A stretch of DNA of 64,000 nucleotides from NCBI RefSeq assembly GCF_026151205.1, contig NC_087074.1, forward strand, positions 11,379,226-11,443,225, given 5' to 3'. Made by a program: the position numbers and the translations under genes. The DNA is from Bolinopsis microptera (lineage: Eukaryota; Ctenophora; Tentaculata; Lobata; Bolinopsidae). Within the stretch, counting starts at the first letter, position 1. Each line of letters begins with the position of its first letter. This document shows positions 9,968 to 30,188 of the stretch, piece after piece. The notes beneath the pieces were generated by a model. The model saw nothing but the letters and a program-made list of their open reading frames with translations. It did not search any database and was not told where the DNA came from.

Positions 9968-12617
9968 TCACGTAGCAAGTACGTTGAAAAAATGATAGAT
10001 CTCCTCCTTGTCGTAAACCCCCACTTTCGTCTGACAAGCGTTGCATTTCACAGGATTATACAACTCTCCTTCCCCCTCCTCCACCTCCTCCTGTTTCTCC
10101 TTCCCTCGCCTCCTCTTCTTCTTCTCCTTTATCTTGTAAGTGAGAGTCTCCCCCGACACTACCAGACAATTGAAGACAAACATAGCTCTGAACTGGTTGT
10201 CGTAGTTGTCGTGTTGTTGACAGTCCCTACAGAGGATGGTCATGCACGAGGGACAGGAGAGAGTGGCCGAGGTGGCTGGCTTGGGGTCTGAGGTCTCTCC
10301 TTTCTTGTCTGATCCTGCAGTCAAGAAATGCAAATGTTGGGCATTAAATTTGTTTTAAGAAAATAAAACTTACTTTTACGCCAAAATCGCTAGAAAAAAT
10401 AAGTTCTTGATATGAAAAAAGAGCCAATAGGTTATATAAAATGCACTATAATAAGATTCTTGAATGACATTATTAATCAATAATGTAGAGGTAAATGAAA
10501 CCTGGACGGAGATAGTTCTTTCTCTTTTTCTGAACCCACTTCTCGTCCTTCTCATCTAGACCTGGATCATAAAACAGCTCCTCGTTCGTCTTTACTTTTT
10601 TGTCAACCTTTCGCGTGTTGCCGCTTTCATCCTCGTCACTGTAATACGGTCAGTTTATGACGTCATCACTGTAATACGGTCATTTTATGACGTCATCACT
10701 GTAATACGGTCAGTTTATGACGTCATTACTTACATTTAACGATCGTTAAGGGGGGGGGGGGGGGGGGGTTCACCCTGATTTTTTTGTGAAACTTAGTTTC
10801 GAGATAGCAGTTGACCAACAAACTAGGACCGGTGACCAAACTTTTGAGGGGGTCCCCGACCCCAACCGCCAAACGGTGCCCGCGGGGCAGCCACGCCCAT
10901 ATTTGGTTCAAATTAGGCCCAATTTAGCCAAATACCCTGAACATGCCCTTAACCCAGATTTTATGTGCTCTACTTGTAGCTAGTGGTCCCCTGAACAAGT
11001 ATATGAATTTTCATCAAGATTGGGCAAAAAATGACTGAGTTATGAGCCAAAAACCATATGACCATATTTGGGCATACGCACCAAATTTGATCGATTTTGG
11101 CCCATAAATTGGTCAAATATCAATATTTTTGAATGAAACCAACTTTATATGAAAGGTAAGCTTATACTACACATTCTCTATGATTATCACTTATCAGCTC
11201 AGTATCTACCTAACTGTGGATTCTGTGTTCAAATAATCACAAAAAATGAATTAAATCGTCCATATCTCAGTTCGCGATATTTGCGAAACTGACTTCGCTC
11301 AAAACAATAGAACTCAATAGGGTTTCAATATTTTTACATGAAATTTTCAGAATCAACGTAGAATCGCATTTCGACCTTATCTCTTGTATTGAAATTTTGA
11401 GTTAGGCCTTTTAAAAAATTTGGCGGCCAAATTCTGAAAAATGCCTGGCAAATTTTGGAATTTGGCCGCCAAATTTTTTTAAAGGCCTAACTCAAAATTT
11501 CAATACAAGAGATAAGGTCGAAATGCGATTCTACGTTGATTCTGACAATTTCATGTAAAAATATTGAAACCCTATTGAGTTCTATTGTTTTGAGCGAAAT
11601 CAGTTTTGCAAATATCGCGAACTGAGATATGGACGATTTTGTTCATTTTTTGTGATTATTTGAACACAGAATCCACAGTTAGGTAGATACTGAGCTGATA
11701 ATCATAGAGAATGTGTAGTATAAGCTTACCTTTCATATAAAGTTGGTTTCATTCAAAAATATTGATATTTGACCAATTTATGGGCCAAAATCGATCAAAT
11801 TTGGTACGTATGCCCAAATATGGTCATATGGTTTTTGGCTCATAACTCAGTCATTTTTTGCCCAATCTTGATGAAAATTCATATACTTGTTCAGGGGACC
11901 ACTAGCTACAAGTAGAGCACATGACATCTGGGTTTTGGGCATGTTCAGGGTATTTGGCTAAATTGGGCCTAATTTGAACCAAATATGGGCGTGGCTGCCC
12001 CGCGGGCACCGTTTGGCGGTTAAGGTCGGGGACCCCCTCAAAAGTTTGGTCACCGGTCCTAGTTTGTTGGTCAACTGCTATCTCGAAACCAAGTTTTACA
12101 GAAAAATTAGGGTGAACCCCCCCCCCCCCCCCTTAAGGCATGATTTTTTTAAATGTTTGATAAAATATGATACTATTTAAAAATGTAATTATATGGAAGA
12201 AAACCTTGAGTTGAAATAGACATCATCGTAAAACTTCTCTGCCTTCGGCGCTTTTTCTTTTTTCTTTTCCTGAAAATTTCATCATTAAAATTGCAACCTT
12301 TTGTTTGAAGTCTTTAACAGCAACACACTTGATACTGGATTCTTATAAAACCCAGTATCCTTACACATCATCTAACCAAACACATAACTCTAACTGATAT
12401 AACTCAGCAACACTGCACTTACAGGTAACGAAATACTCATAGACTGCCTTATTTCCGCATCCATCTCCTTCTCAAAGTCATCCTCTTCACTAGCCTCCTC
12501 CAACATTCCGTTTCCTCCCAGGAGAGGGTCCTCTATCTCCTCCTCCTCACTTGACATGGCTCCGTAATCGTCACTATCCTCCTCAACCAGGTAGTCTGGA
12601 GCTCCTTTTAACGTCAT
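9968..12617 (-). CDS. EAPP: E2F-associated phosphoprotein (EAPP) orthologue
   Basis: Four exons: 12423-12617, 12205-12269, 10502-10638 and 9968-10314. They total 744 nt and encode 247 residues. Order of landmarks matches EAPP: acidic Ser/Glu-rich N-terminus (MSSEEEEIEDP, DDFEKEMDAEI), FYDDVYFNS, ELFYDPGLDEKDEKWV, a Cys-rich stretch (LSCPSCMTILCRDCQQH), RAMFVFNC, a Lys/Arg-rich linker, a second Cys pair (CNACQTKVGVYDKEE) and HFFNVLA. In vertebrates EAPP is a nuclear phosphoprotein that binds activating E2Fs and modulates proliferation genes. A likely polyadenylation signal AATAAA begins only a few bases after the TGA. Intron 2 (10639-12204) holds the 1.38-kb palindrome and the triple 30-bp repeat. 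Confidence 0.92.
10641..10730. repeat. Three exact-length 30-bp repeats with CRE palindromes
   Basis: Units start at 10641, 10671 and 10701 and each carries TGACGTCA (10658, 10688, 10718), the CREB/ATF full-site palindrome. Each also carries, on the minus strand, the 3' splice-site sequence CCGTATTACAG used by EAPP exon 3. The first unit abuts the exon, so the acceptor is present three times in a row. Confidence 0.9.
10750..12132. mobile_element. 1.38-kb palindromic (foldback) element flanked by TTAA
   Basis: The two ~690-bp halves are near-perfect reverse complements meeting near 11441, around GGCGGCCAAATT and AATTTGGCCGCC. Ends are poly-G and poly-C followed by the TTCACCC/GGGTGAA arm. TTAA occurs immediately outside at 10746-10749 and 12133-12136, the target duplication typical of piggyBac-type elements. 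There is no coding frame. It sits in EAPP intron 2, so the pre-mRNA would contain a very long hairpin. Confidence 0.92.
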
Positions 12618-12626
12618 ATCTACAGC

Positions 12627-13122
12627 TAGAAAGTGTTATGTGAGGAGCTGAGTGCTGAAAATGCAAATTAGAAACAATCCAGTGCAGTTCCATTTTCTCC
12701 AGAATACTCTAAACCCTCACTATAAAGGTTTATTAAAGCTAAATAAGTGACACATTGACTCTCTACAAAAGGTCAAACGATGTCATTGTTATCTCCAATA
12801 CAGATTCAATATTTTGGGGACACTTTCCGAAACAATGTATCTGCAAATATATTGAAAATACGTCCTTGATGAACTGTAATGATATTCAGTTGTAAATGAA
12901 ATTTCGTCAATATTAAAATTTTACTGCTATCGTACAATAAACTTACAAATTTTTACAAAATAATCCGAAAAACAAAGAGTACAAATCACTAAAACTGATA
13001 AACTTAAAAATAATTGAAGTTTTTATATGCTTACTTGATAATATCATAATCTGATAATGACATCACTAAATTTACCGTCCTAAAAAGTTTCTGAAATGGA
13101 TTCATGAAATGCTCTCCACGCT
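12627..13122. other. Intergenic spacer between the macrodomain-like gene and EAPP
   Basis: About 0.5 kb of AT-rich DNA with no gene seen. TTTCTAG reading on the minus strand ends about 8 nt upstream of the EAPP ATG. Confidence 0.5.
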
Positions 13123-16000
13123 TTAGTTCTTCAATTTGTTAAACTTTTCAACCATGGGCCCAATCCCCTGAGGTACACTACCAAAGCACACCAAATAAGC
13201 GGTTATCCCAGCATTCCTGTATTTTACAGCCGCCCTGTAAATAGCATCAGCTATCCAGTGCATGGAGTTCTGGAATACCCCACCCCCGATGAACGTGAGA
13301 AAAACTTTTTTGGTGGGATTTAGAGCAGCTACTGCGAAGAGGCCGTCATATGAGGCGTCCAGTATTCCCTTAGCCAGGCGCTCCCATTTGTGTCTATTGA
13401 TGTTGCGGCTGTATCCCACGGCAGCAGCACTTGCGAACACCTAAACGTTACAATTTATTAGTCATACCACTTGCCTGTTAAGGAGTGGTTATGCATGATA
13501 TAATAACTGTCATTAACATGACAAAACCCAAGCTTTGCATAAATAGCTTACATTCATATAATATATTATTATATAATCTGTTTAAATTGAACCTGAGTCA
13601 AGCGCAGTTGAGGTGAGCTGGACAGCACTTGGCCCCAGTCTTCAGCTGTTACCTCAACGTCGTAGTGAACTCCTAACTTCAGCTTGCTCCACAGATTCTG
13701 ATATACCATCTCTTCTGAGTCCCAGCCTTTCTCCTCTTTTAACTCACCAAGTCTGATAATAAAAACAGATTCAAAATATGGAAAAATAAGTCAGACGGAT
13801 AAACAAGAAGAAAAACAGAGGCCAACTTAAAATCTCGTAGTTATCAAATTTCTTAGAAAGAATGTGGTCAAGATCTTCCCATTTCAAACTTACCGTTTTA
13901 AAAATCTATCCAATTGTTTCTCGTCAGCCGTTAAATATCCGTTCTTCTCTTGGAACAGCTGGTTATCCTTGTTCTCCAAGATCTCAGCCACGTCCTCGAA
14001 TCCGTCCAGCTGTCTGCCAGCTGTTTGACCTTGCTGAGGTTCTGTCTCACCAGCTCTCTCTGTTACTGGCATGTCTACAAAATAGTTCCTGGTAGGAGTG
14101 AAAACTGAAGGGTATAACTTAACAGAACATACATGATCAGAAAACAGCTCTCTGATTGGTTACCTTGAATCACGTGACCAGGTCCAACCTAAGCAGAGTG
14201 AAAACTGATGAGATGCTCACAGTATCAGCTCAGAGAGTCAGAGTAGCAATAACGCCCTACTCCGTACTTAGCTGAATTTTCAAGTCACTCATACTCCACA
14301 TTTAACAATAATGAAATTAGACCGACCGAAAATGAAAAGGTTGCATTAATTGATGTGGTGGGAAGTGTAATACCTGTAAACAGTGCCAGGCCCACATGCA
14401 ATGCTACAAGCTGGTCCCTGGGTGTGATCATACTCGTATCTGTCGACTCCCGCTTCAGGTGTTATGGCGGGGTTTATGAACTCCAGGCAGTTGAATTGCG
14501 ATGCTACCTGGGCAGATATTATGGTTCAGAACAAAACATGCCTCGGCCCTCGGCCTCGGATGAGTAGTGAAAAATATTGATTAAATTGGTTTGAAGTTTT
14601 TTTAACCTTGTGAAAGTTATCTAGCGTAAACATTTATTACTGGTGAATACCAGTTTTACGAACTTCGCGTTTTAGACACCAGTACCGACTGGGGGTCGAA
14701 AATTGGGGGTCTAAAATCACAAATTTACAGCAAAGTTTCAATTCCCTAATACAAATCTAAAGACAAATGTAGCACATACTAAAGTACCTGGAATACAGCA
14801 CCGTTGTTTTCAGGCTTATTGATGAAAGACACCACATCTCCTTTCAGTATTTGTAGTTTAGTAAGAAATCCGCTTGGTTCCCCACCAGCCGACCTCTCTG
14901 AAATATTAGTACCGTGTTTTTCGTTCTGTATAACTATTCGACATAATTTATAATACTATACGTCATGATCATGGTTATTGGAAAATATTACGTAAATTGT
15001 CATTATATCGACCAGTGGCGTAACGTTGCCTGTTGGCGCCCCCCTGCCGAAAAGGCGCCCCCCTGTTGGCGCCCCCTCCCCTTTTGGTGCCCCTCCCTAA
15101 AATTGAACAAATTAGGTGATTTTAGAGGATACGCCGGTAAAATCTCTAAAAAAGTGTGTATCTAGAGCAAAACGCGCAGTTTTGCTAGTACTTTAGTTAA
15201 GTTTTCGAAATTGTCCCACATTCAAACGATGATTTGGCGCCCCCCTAAGACGGCGCCCCCCTGCACAGCGGGGTCAGCAGGGCCCTTCGTTACGCCACTG
15301 ATATCGACCATGATAAGACGTGGGATGCACAGAAAAAATGTTACATTTTCATTTATATATTTTTAATCCATTTAAATATGATAAATAGTTTTAACTTTAT
15401 AACTGGAAGTTAAACTAAAACTAGAGACCAGAAGGTTTAAACGATACCTATTGCTGAAACTTGGCTTCTCTTGCTGAGTTCCTCAACTGACACATGCTCA
15501 AACCTCCCCGCGCAGTATCTGGTACACAATTTATACAATTACAATTTATATAATTACAGCTAATTACAGTAATTACACTTACAGTACTAATTACAGCTAA
15601 TGAATACAAATAATTCATTTTGTTGATTTTTCAACATTCATAACTCAAAATATCATAGAGGTAGTTCTTGTAGGATGTAAGTTGCCATTTATTTACGTTT
15701 AATTAAATAATTAATAAATTAACCTTTTCTTATTAGGTCATGTAATGTAGTAAAGGTTATCACTACCATCCTTCTCACATTGCAGGTCGTCTTTAACGTT
15801 CTTGTAGGATGTAAGTTGCCATTTATTTACGTTTAATTAAATAATTAATAAATTAACCTTTTCTTATTAGGTCCTGTAATGTAGTAAAGGTTATCACTAC
15901 CATCCTTCTCACATTGCAGGTCGTCTTTAACGTTATCAAACCTCTCTTCAACTCCAAACAGACGTTCAAACCATAGCATGCTGGGTCCATACTTACCCAT
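13123..16000 (-). CDS. Macrodomain-like protein, 376 residues
   Basis: Seven exons: 15858-16000, 15448-15518, 14788-14897, 14374-14507, 13894-14088, 13593-13752 and 13123-13440. All junctions are GT-AG and the phases close exactly. Recognisable conserved blocks are VASQFNCLEF, TPEAGVDRYEYDHTQGPACS, GTVYRNYFV, GQTAGRQLDGF, GVHYDVEVT, TQVFASAAAVGYSRN and KVFLTFIGGGVFQNSMHWI. These recall a widespread but uncharacterised family in bacteria, fungi and some animals that looks related to ADP-ribose-binding macrodomains; this recognition is from memory. A role in ADP-ribose binding or hydrolysis is inference. Intron 2 holds a hAT-type MITE, and the 3' half of exon 1 is tandemly duplicated (15664-15931). 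Confidence 0.7.
15013..15300. mobile_element. hAT-type MITE with 8-bp target duplication
   Basis: The 288-bp element has terminal inverted repeats CAGTGGCGTAACG / CGTTACGCCACTG. It is flanked by the 8-bp direct repeat ATATCGAC (15005-15012 and 15301-15308), as expected for hAT elements. Internal sequence is rich in GGCGCCCCC. No transposase. Confidence 0.93.
15664..15931. repeat. 134-bp tandem duplication of exon 1 end and splice donor
   Basis: Copies 15664-15797 and 15798-15931 differ by one base seen by eye (GGTCATG versus GGTCCTG). Each contains the 3' half of exon 1 of the macrodomain-like gene, its donor AAAAG/GTTAAT and part of the intron. In the downstream (minus-strand) copy the difference creates an in-frame TGA. 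Confidence 0.92.
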
Positions 16001-16034
16001 TATCAGAGATAAAACTAAATGTTCAGAGTTAGTT

Positions 16035-16098
16035 AGTTACTTAGTAACTTACTTAGTAACTTACTTAGTAACTTACTTAGTAACTTACTTAGTTACTT
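16035..16098. repeat. 12-bp microsatellite, about five units
   Basis: ACTTACTTAGTA repeats just upstream (minus sense) of the macrodomain-like gene's start codon. Confidence 0.8.
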
Positions 16099-16356
16099 TT
16101 TACACGATCGTGTAAATCGTTTAAATTGTTTAGTTACTTAGTTAGCAAGTACTAGAACCATAATTACCCATTATATTATTATTATCATAGTTAAATACAG
16201 AGTAGAGGTATTTACAATTAGGTTTATAACGTTCGCGATGTTGCTTTTTAACCGTACCAAGTCACGTTTCAATGGATCGAATATATCATTAAAAGCATTT
16301 TTTTCGAAGCGTGTTATAAATGTTAGAATTTATCTATTTATAGATTCGTCAATATT

Positions 16357-16387
16357 GACTACATGATGTTCACAACATCATGTAGTC
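16357..16387. repeat. Perfect 14-bp hairpin with 3-base loop
   Basis: GACTACATGATGTT, CAC, AACATCATGTAGTC. No T-rich tract follows; function unknown. It lies in the spacer between PSMD14 and the macrodomain-like gene. Confidence 0.7.
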
Positions 16388-16732
16388 CAATAAAAAATGC
16401 TGGACTATTTACGATCATCTGCTATATCAACTGAAGCTAATTATTTACTATTCAGAAGAAAGAAAACGCGATATTTTGAGTCAATTTAATCCATTATAAT
16501 TATAATGACAATTTTACAAATAAGGTATACATGATAATATATGATAACAAAATCCAAACACGACCAGTTTTCTCTATTTCCAATGTCTCTCCTCTACTTA
16601 TCTATATCAGTGAATGTCGCCTGATAGGAACCCTCTGCTTACCTTTCTAACAAAAATAACAATTAAGATATAATTTTGATGAGTTCACCACAATCCCGGA
16701 TCTGAGCAAAAACGCAAAACACAATTCAAATC

Positions 16733-16842
16733 ATCAGGGGTAGCCAGTGTAACTTTTATAGAACACGTGTCCAGTATACAACCTTCTGATTGGTCAGCTA
16801 GAATCACGTGTCCGGTGTAACACTGACTACCCCTGACAGTCT
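16733..16842. mobile_element. Short inverted-repeat element with two CACGTG E-boxes and a CCAAT box
   Basis: Ends CAGGGGTAGCCAGTGTAAC and its near-complement at 16822-16842 form a 110-bp inverted repeat. Each arm holds CACGTG. Between them lie a CCAAT box and a TATAAAAG reading minus. A similar CTGATTGGT...AATCACGTG string occurs at 14153-14180, so these strings are dispersed. It could act as a minus-strand promoter for the macrodomain-like gene, but the inverted symmetry makes a small MITE the simpler reading. Confidence 0.5.
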
Positions 16843-17085
16843 TTGAAAGTCCGCTCTTCACTAACCCTCCTCGCACACTGCCTCCAGACATACGGGGCAA
16901 CTAAAGTTGACCAGCAACTAACAGAACAGGGAATCACAGAAGAACAACCTGAGGTAACTACAGGACGATCCTCACAGAGAGACACTGTCTCCACGTCTCC
17001 ACTCTCGCGCGTCTCCGCACTAATAGTGGAGACATGACGCGTTGCACAGGGAGGCGTACAACACTTGGCGAGGCGCTGGAGCTCC

Positions 17086-26838
<9,753 letters not shown>

Positions 26839-27298
26839 TTTACTAGCTAAAGAAGGTAAAACGTTAGCAGAGTCAACGATAATCGTATTTAATAACTAAA
26901 ATAGTATAATAAGATGAACAGTTGATATAATGTAGGAAACTTTAATTTGTCGATGGGATCACTCGCACTGCCATTGGAAACAAATGAGAAAGGCGACAGC
27001 CATTAGAAATTGGAATTAAATAAGTTCACAAAATTGCTACATTATGTAACTTGTAAATCTTCAAGCAATAAACTCAAAATAAAGTCTAAAGTTTAAAACA
27101 TTATAAATTAAGTATTATAAATTAAGATCTGAAAATTCAATATAGATATAGACTAAAGCCAGCCATTTGTCAATAATGAGGGTACCACATTCAAAGCTTG
27201 GGTCAAAAAGATATAACTTAAACAGACGATCAGACCAATAATTATGATAATTTGTCGTACTGAATAACTCAGTGCCAATTATAAACCTATCATCTGAT

Positions 27299-29050
27299 CT
27301 AAGTATAGAGCTGACTGTAAGGGTCTCCCTTCTTCATAATCTCTTCGCTGACTCTGTGAACTGTGTCAACAAACGTTCGCACACTTTCAGGGTCCATGTC
27401 GGGGTATATTCCGTGACCAAGGTTAGCTATGTAGTTCCGCACTCCAAATGCCCGGACCATTTCTGTTGTTTTTGCAATCAAATCTTCTTTAGGCGCATAA
27501 AGAGCGCAAGGGTCGAGGTTTCCTGCAATATTTTGAAATTTAAAATTCTTTAAATTAGATTTTAAGTTTTAAATGCTGAATTGGATAAAAGAAATTAAAC
27601 CAATAGTAGAATTAGTTTTTTTGTTTGATGTAAACCTTGTATTAATGTTATAAATGAAGACTCAAATTTGGATTACATAAGATCGGCTTACCTTGGACAG
27701 CTATGTGCACAAAATCTCTGGCAATATTAGGGTCCACAGTCCAATCCAGCCCTACCACATTGTAGCCAGCATAACTGAGTTTAGATATAGAATGATAAGC
27801 ACCCTTTGCAAACACGATCAAAGGAACATCACCCAGACCCCTCTGGGTAATGCCATCTTTAACTCCGGCTGCTATTTCTTCCAGGTAGGGAAGGGAGTAT
27901 TCCTCAAACAGGGTAGGACCCAGGTATTCTGCACTGCTTTCAAATACTTGCAGTAACTGTGCTCCTGCTGCTACCTGCAGAGAAGAAATATTGTAACTTC
28001 TAGCTTCCTTGCATTTTGAATCACTACCAAAATAATATGTTCTGAAATCATACTGGAATGAAAATTATCAGGATGTGATATTTTACTCAAGAGGAAGGTC
28101 TGAACAGCACTGATGCAACTGTAATGAGTTCAATAATGTTTACAGAAATATCTTACAGTTTGCTAAATTCGCATCCTGTTTAAACTAACCTGTTCAATGA
28201 GGTAAGCTATAATAACTTTAGTCAATAATTTCAATAATTTGTGGCTTGCTTCAGGCTCGGCGTAGAGCCACTTCTTGGCTTTACTCATAGTTTTGCTACC
28301 ACCTCCTTCAATCATGTACCCCATCAATGTATACGGGGCTCCAGTGAAACCAATTAATGGCACTTTACCCTCGAGCTTGTGTCTTGTCAATGTTATAGCT
28401 TCGTATACATAATTTAGTTTGGTCCTCACATCAACATTGGTATCAAGTTTGCTGAGGTCCGAAGGGTGAACAAGAGGTTCTGGAAATACAGGTCCCACTC
28501 CTGGTTTCATCAACACTTCCATCCCAAGTGCTTGTGGGATCACTGGGAAAACACTGATTAAGATGAGCAATGGGTCATCAATTTGAGGTTGTGACCATGC
28601 TTTATCACAGTTTTGGGAATGAACTTAATAAAAGTATAAAAACAGATTGTTAAAGTTACCAATACATCATAACCCACCCAGTATGTCTGAAAATATAATG
28701 GCAGCGTCAAAATCAAATCGCCTGATAGGTTGCAGGGTAACTTCACAAGCTAGTTCTGGAGTTTGGCAGATTGTAAAGAAGTCGTGTTTCTTTCGCTCCT
28801 CTCGATATTCTGGTAGATATCTTCCAGCCTAGACAGAAAAGAAATTGAAAATAAGAAGGTTTATTATCCAGTGTTAAAATTTAAAATAGAAATCAAGTCT
28901 AAGATGCAACAATAAGCCTATTAACAGTGATAAAATACTAGCCTGTCGCATTATCCAAACTGGGACACGTTCAACCACTTCTCCAAAAGCCGCACGAATT
29001 ATTAAGTCGTTCTTTAATGGGGGAAACGACATGTCTGACTTATGCACCAT
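27299..29050 (-). CDS. UROD: Uroporphyrinogen decarboxylase, copy A
   Basis: Five exons: 28943-29050, 28678-28828, 28190-28542, 27692-27974 and 27299-27522. They total 1119 nt and encode 372 residues (human 367). The enzyme removes four acetate carboxyls from uroporphyrinogen III to give coproporphyrinogen III in cytosolic haem synthesis. Substrate-binding residues are present: Arg35 and Arg39 in MRQAGRY, Asp84 in IIFSD, and His335 in [26 protein letters not shown] and NVVGLDWTV are also family blocks. Intron 1 must start with GC (CAG/GCTAGT) to keep frame, a GC-AG intron. ACTTCAG directly abuts the ATG. Residue 44 is Tyr (Phe in copy B and in human). Confidence 0.96.
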
Positions 29051-29203
29051 CTGAAGTAACATGGTCCAACGATTAAGAATCGTGAAAAGCATAAAATGGA
29101 ACATAAATTCAATAACATTACATGAAAAGGGTTCTTGAATAAGAAATGAAAAGCTTTGAATTGTGAAACACAATTAAGATTACAGTGAGCTTTCAGCAAG
29201 CTA

Positions 29204-29908
29204 ATGGCTAATATTGAAGTCTCTTCAGAACGCCTGATTACGGTTGCCCAACATATTAGGCAAGGTTGCTTTGTTGCTCTTTTAAACTATAAGCAGTGGC
29301 GAAATGACCGCCCTGTTACCCCCTGCTATACGGCCCATTAGGGCTGAGTTGGCATTTTTCCAAATTTTAGGTATTCTTTAAAGCTAAAATGCCCAATTTG
29401 TGTATTATCATGGCCAATTCAACGTTCAGTTGACGTGAGCAAATAAAGTTGGGGTATTTTTTGCTTCATGGCCTGGGGGCGGCAAAAAGCAGAACGAAGC
29501 AGCAAAAAGGAGATCTGACCATGTTTTGAAGGACCAATAAATTTGCGGGGGGGGGGGGGCGGAACACAGGTACATTTTACAGGTTACAAGTGTGCAAAAG
29601 GCAAGCTGCAGATTTTTATTCAATCTATAAAAAGTATCATTGCAATCAATATAACAATATGATCCCACTATTTTAAAGATAGTACCATTTAAAATTAAGC
29701 TTTTTTGTGTCAATTTGAATGTGTTTTCATTGTGTTTGTAGATCGTATCTCTGAAATGAAAGCTGACCACAATAAAAAAGCTAAGAGCCCGGTCAAACTG
29801 TCAAAACTCAAATATCACATTAGAATACGATACAGGTTTGATTTGCTACGAAGCACACTCATAGCACTCAGGGGAATTGAAGAAGAAGACAAAAAGCCCA
29901 TTAAATAA
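29204..29908 (+). CDS. Small basic protein of unknown family, divergent from UROD copy A
   Basis: Three exons fit: 29204-29264, an 18-nt microexon 29583-29600, and 29742-29908, giving 81 residues. Phases agree at both joins and the product is continuous: MANIEVSSERLITVAQHIRQ, then GYKCAKD, then a Lys/Arg-rich domain (KLSKLKYHIRIRYRFDLLRS) ending DKKPIK. TTTCAG lies 7 nt upstream of the ATG. The microexon donor is GC (AAAAG/GCAAGC). The ATG is 153 bp from that of UROD copy A in head-to-head orientation, so the two may share a promoter region. I do not recognise the family; the microexon assignment is an inference from frame and splice signals. Confidence 0.6.
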
Positions 29909-30188
29909 GTTCACAAAATTGCTACATTATGTATCTTGTAAGTCTTCAAGCAATAAACTCAAAATAAAGTCTAAAGTTTAAAACATTATAAATTAAGTAT
30001 TATAAATTAAGATCTGAAAATTCAATATCTATAGACTAAAGCCTGCCATTTGTCAATGAGGGTACCACATTCAAAGCTTGGGTCAAAAAGACATAACTTA
30101 AGCAGACGATCAGACCAATATAAATAATTATGATAATTTCAGTGTCGTACTGAATAACTCAGTGCCAATTATAAACCTATCATCTGAT

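Noticed and set aside
16733-16842. CCAAT, TATAAAAG and CACGTG as a core promoter for the macrodomain-like gene
   Set aside because: The block is an inverted repeat and its strings recur at 14153, so a small MITE explains it; promoter use cannot be shown from sequence.
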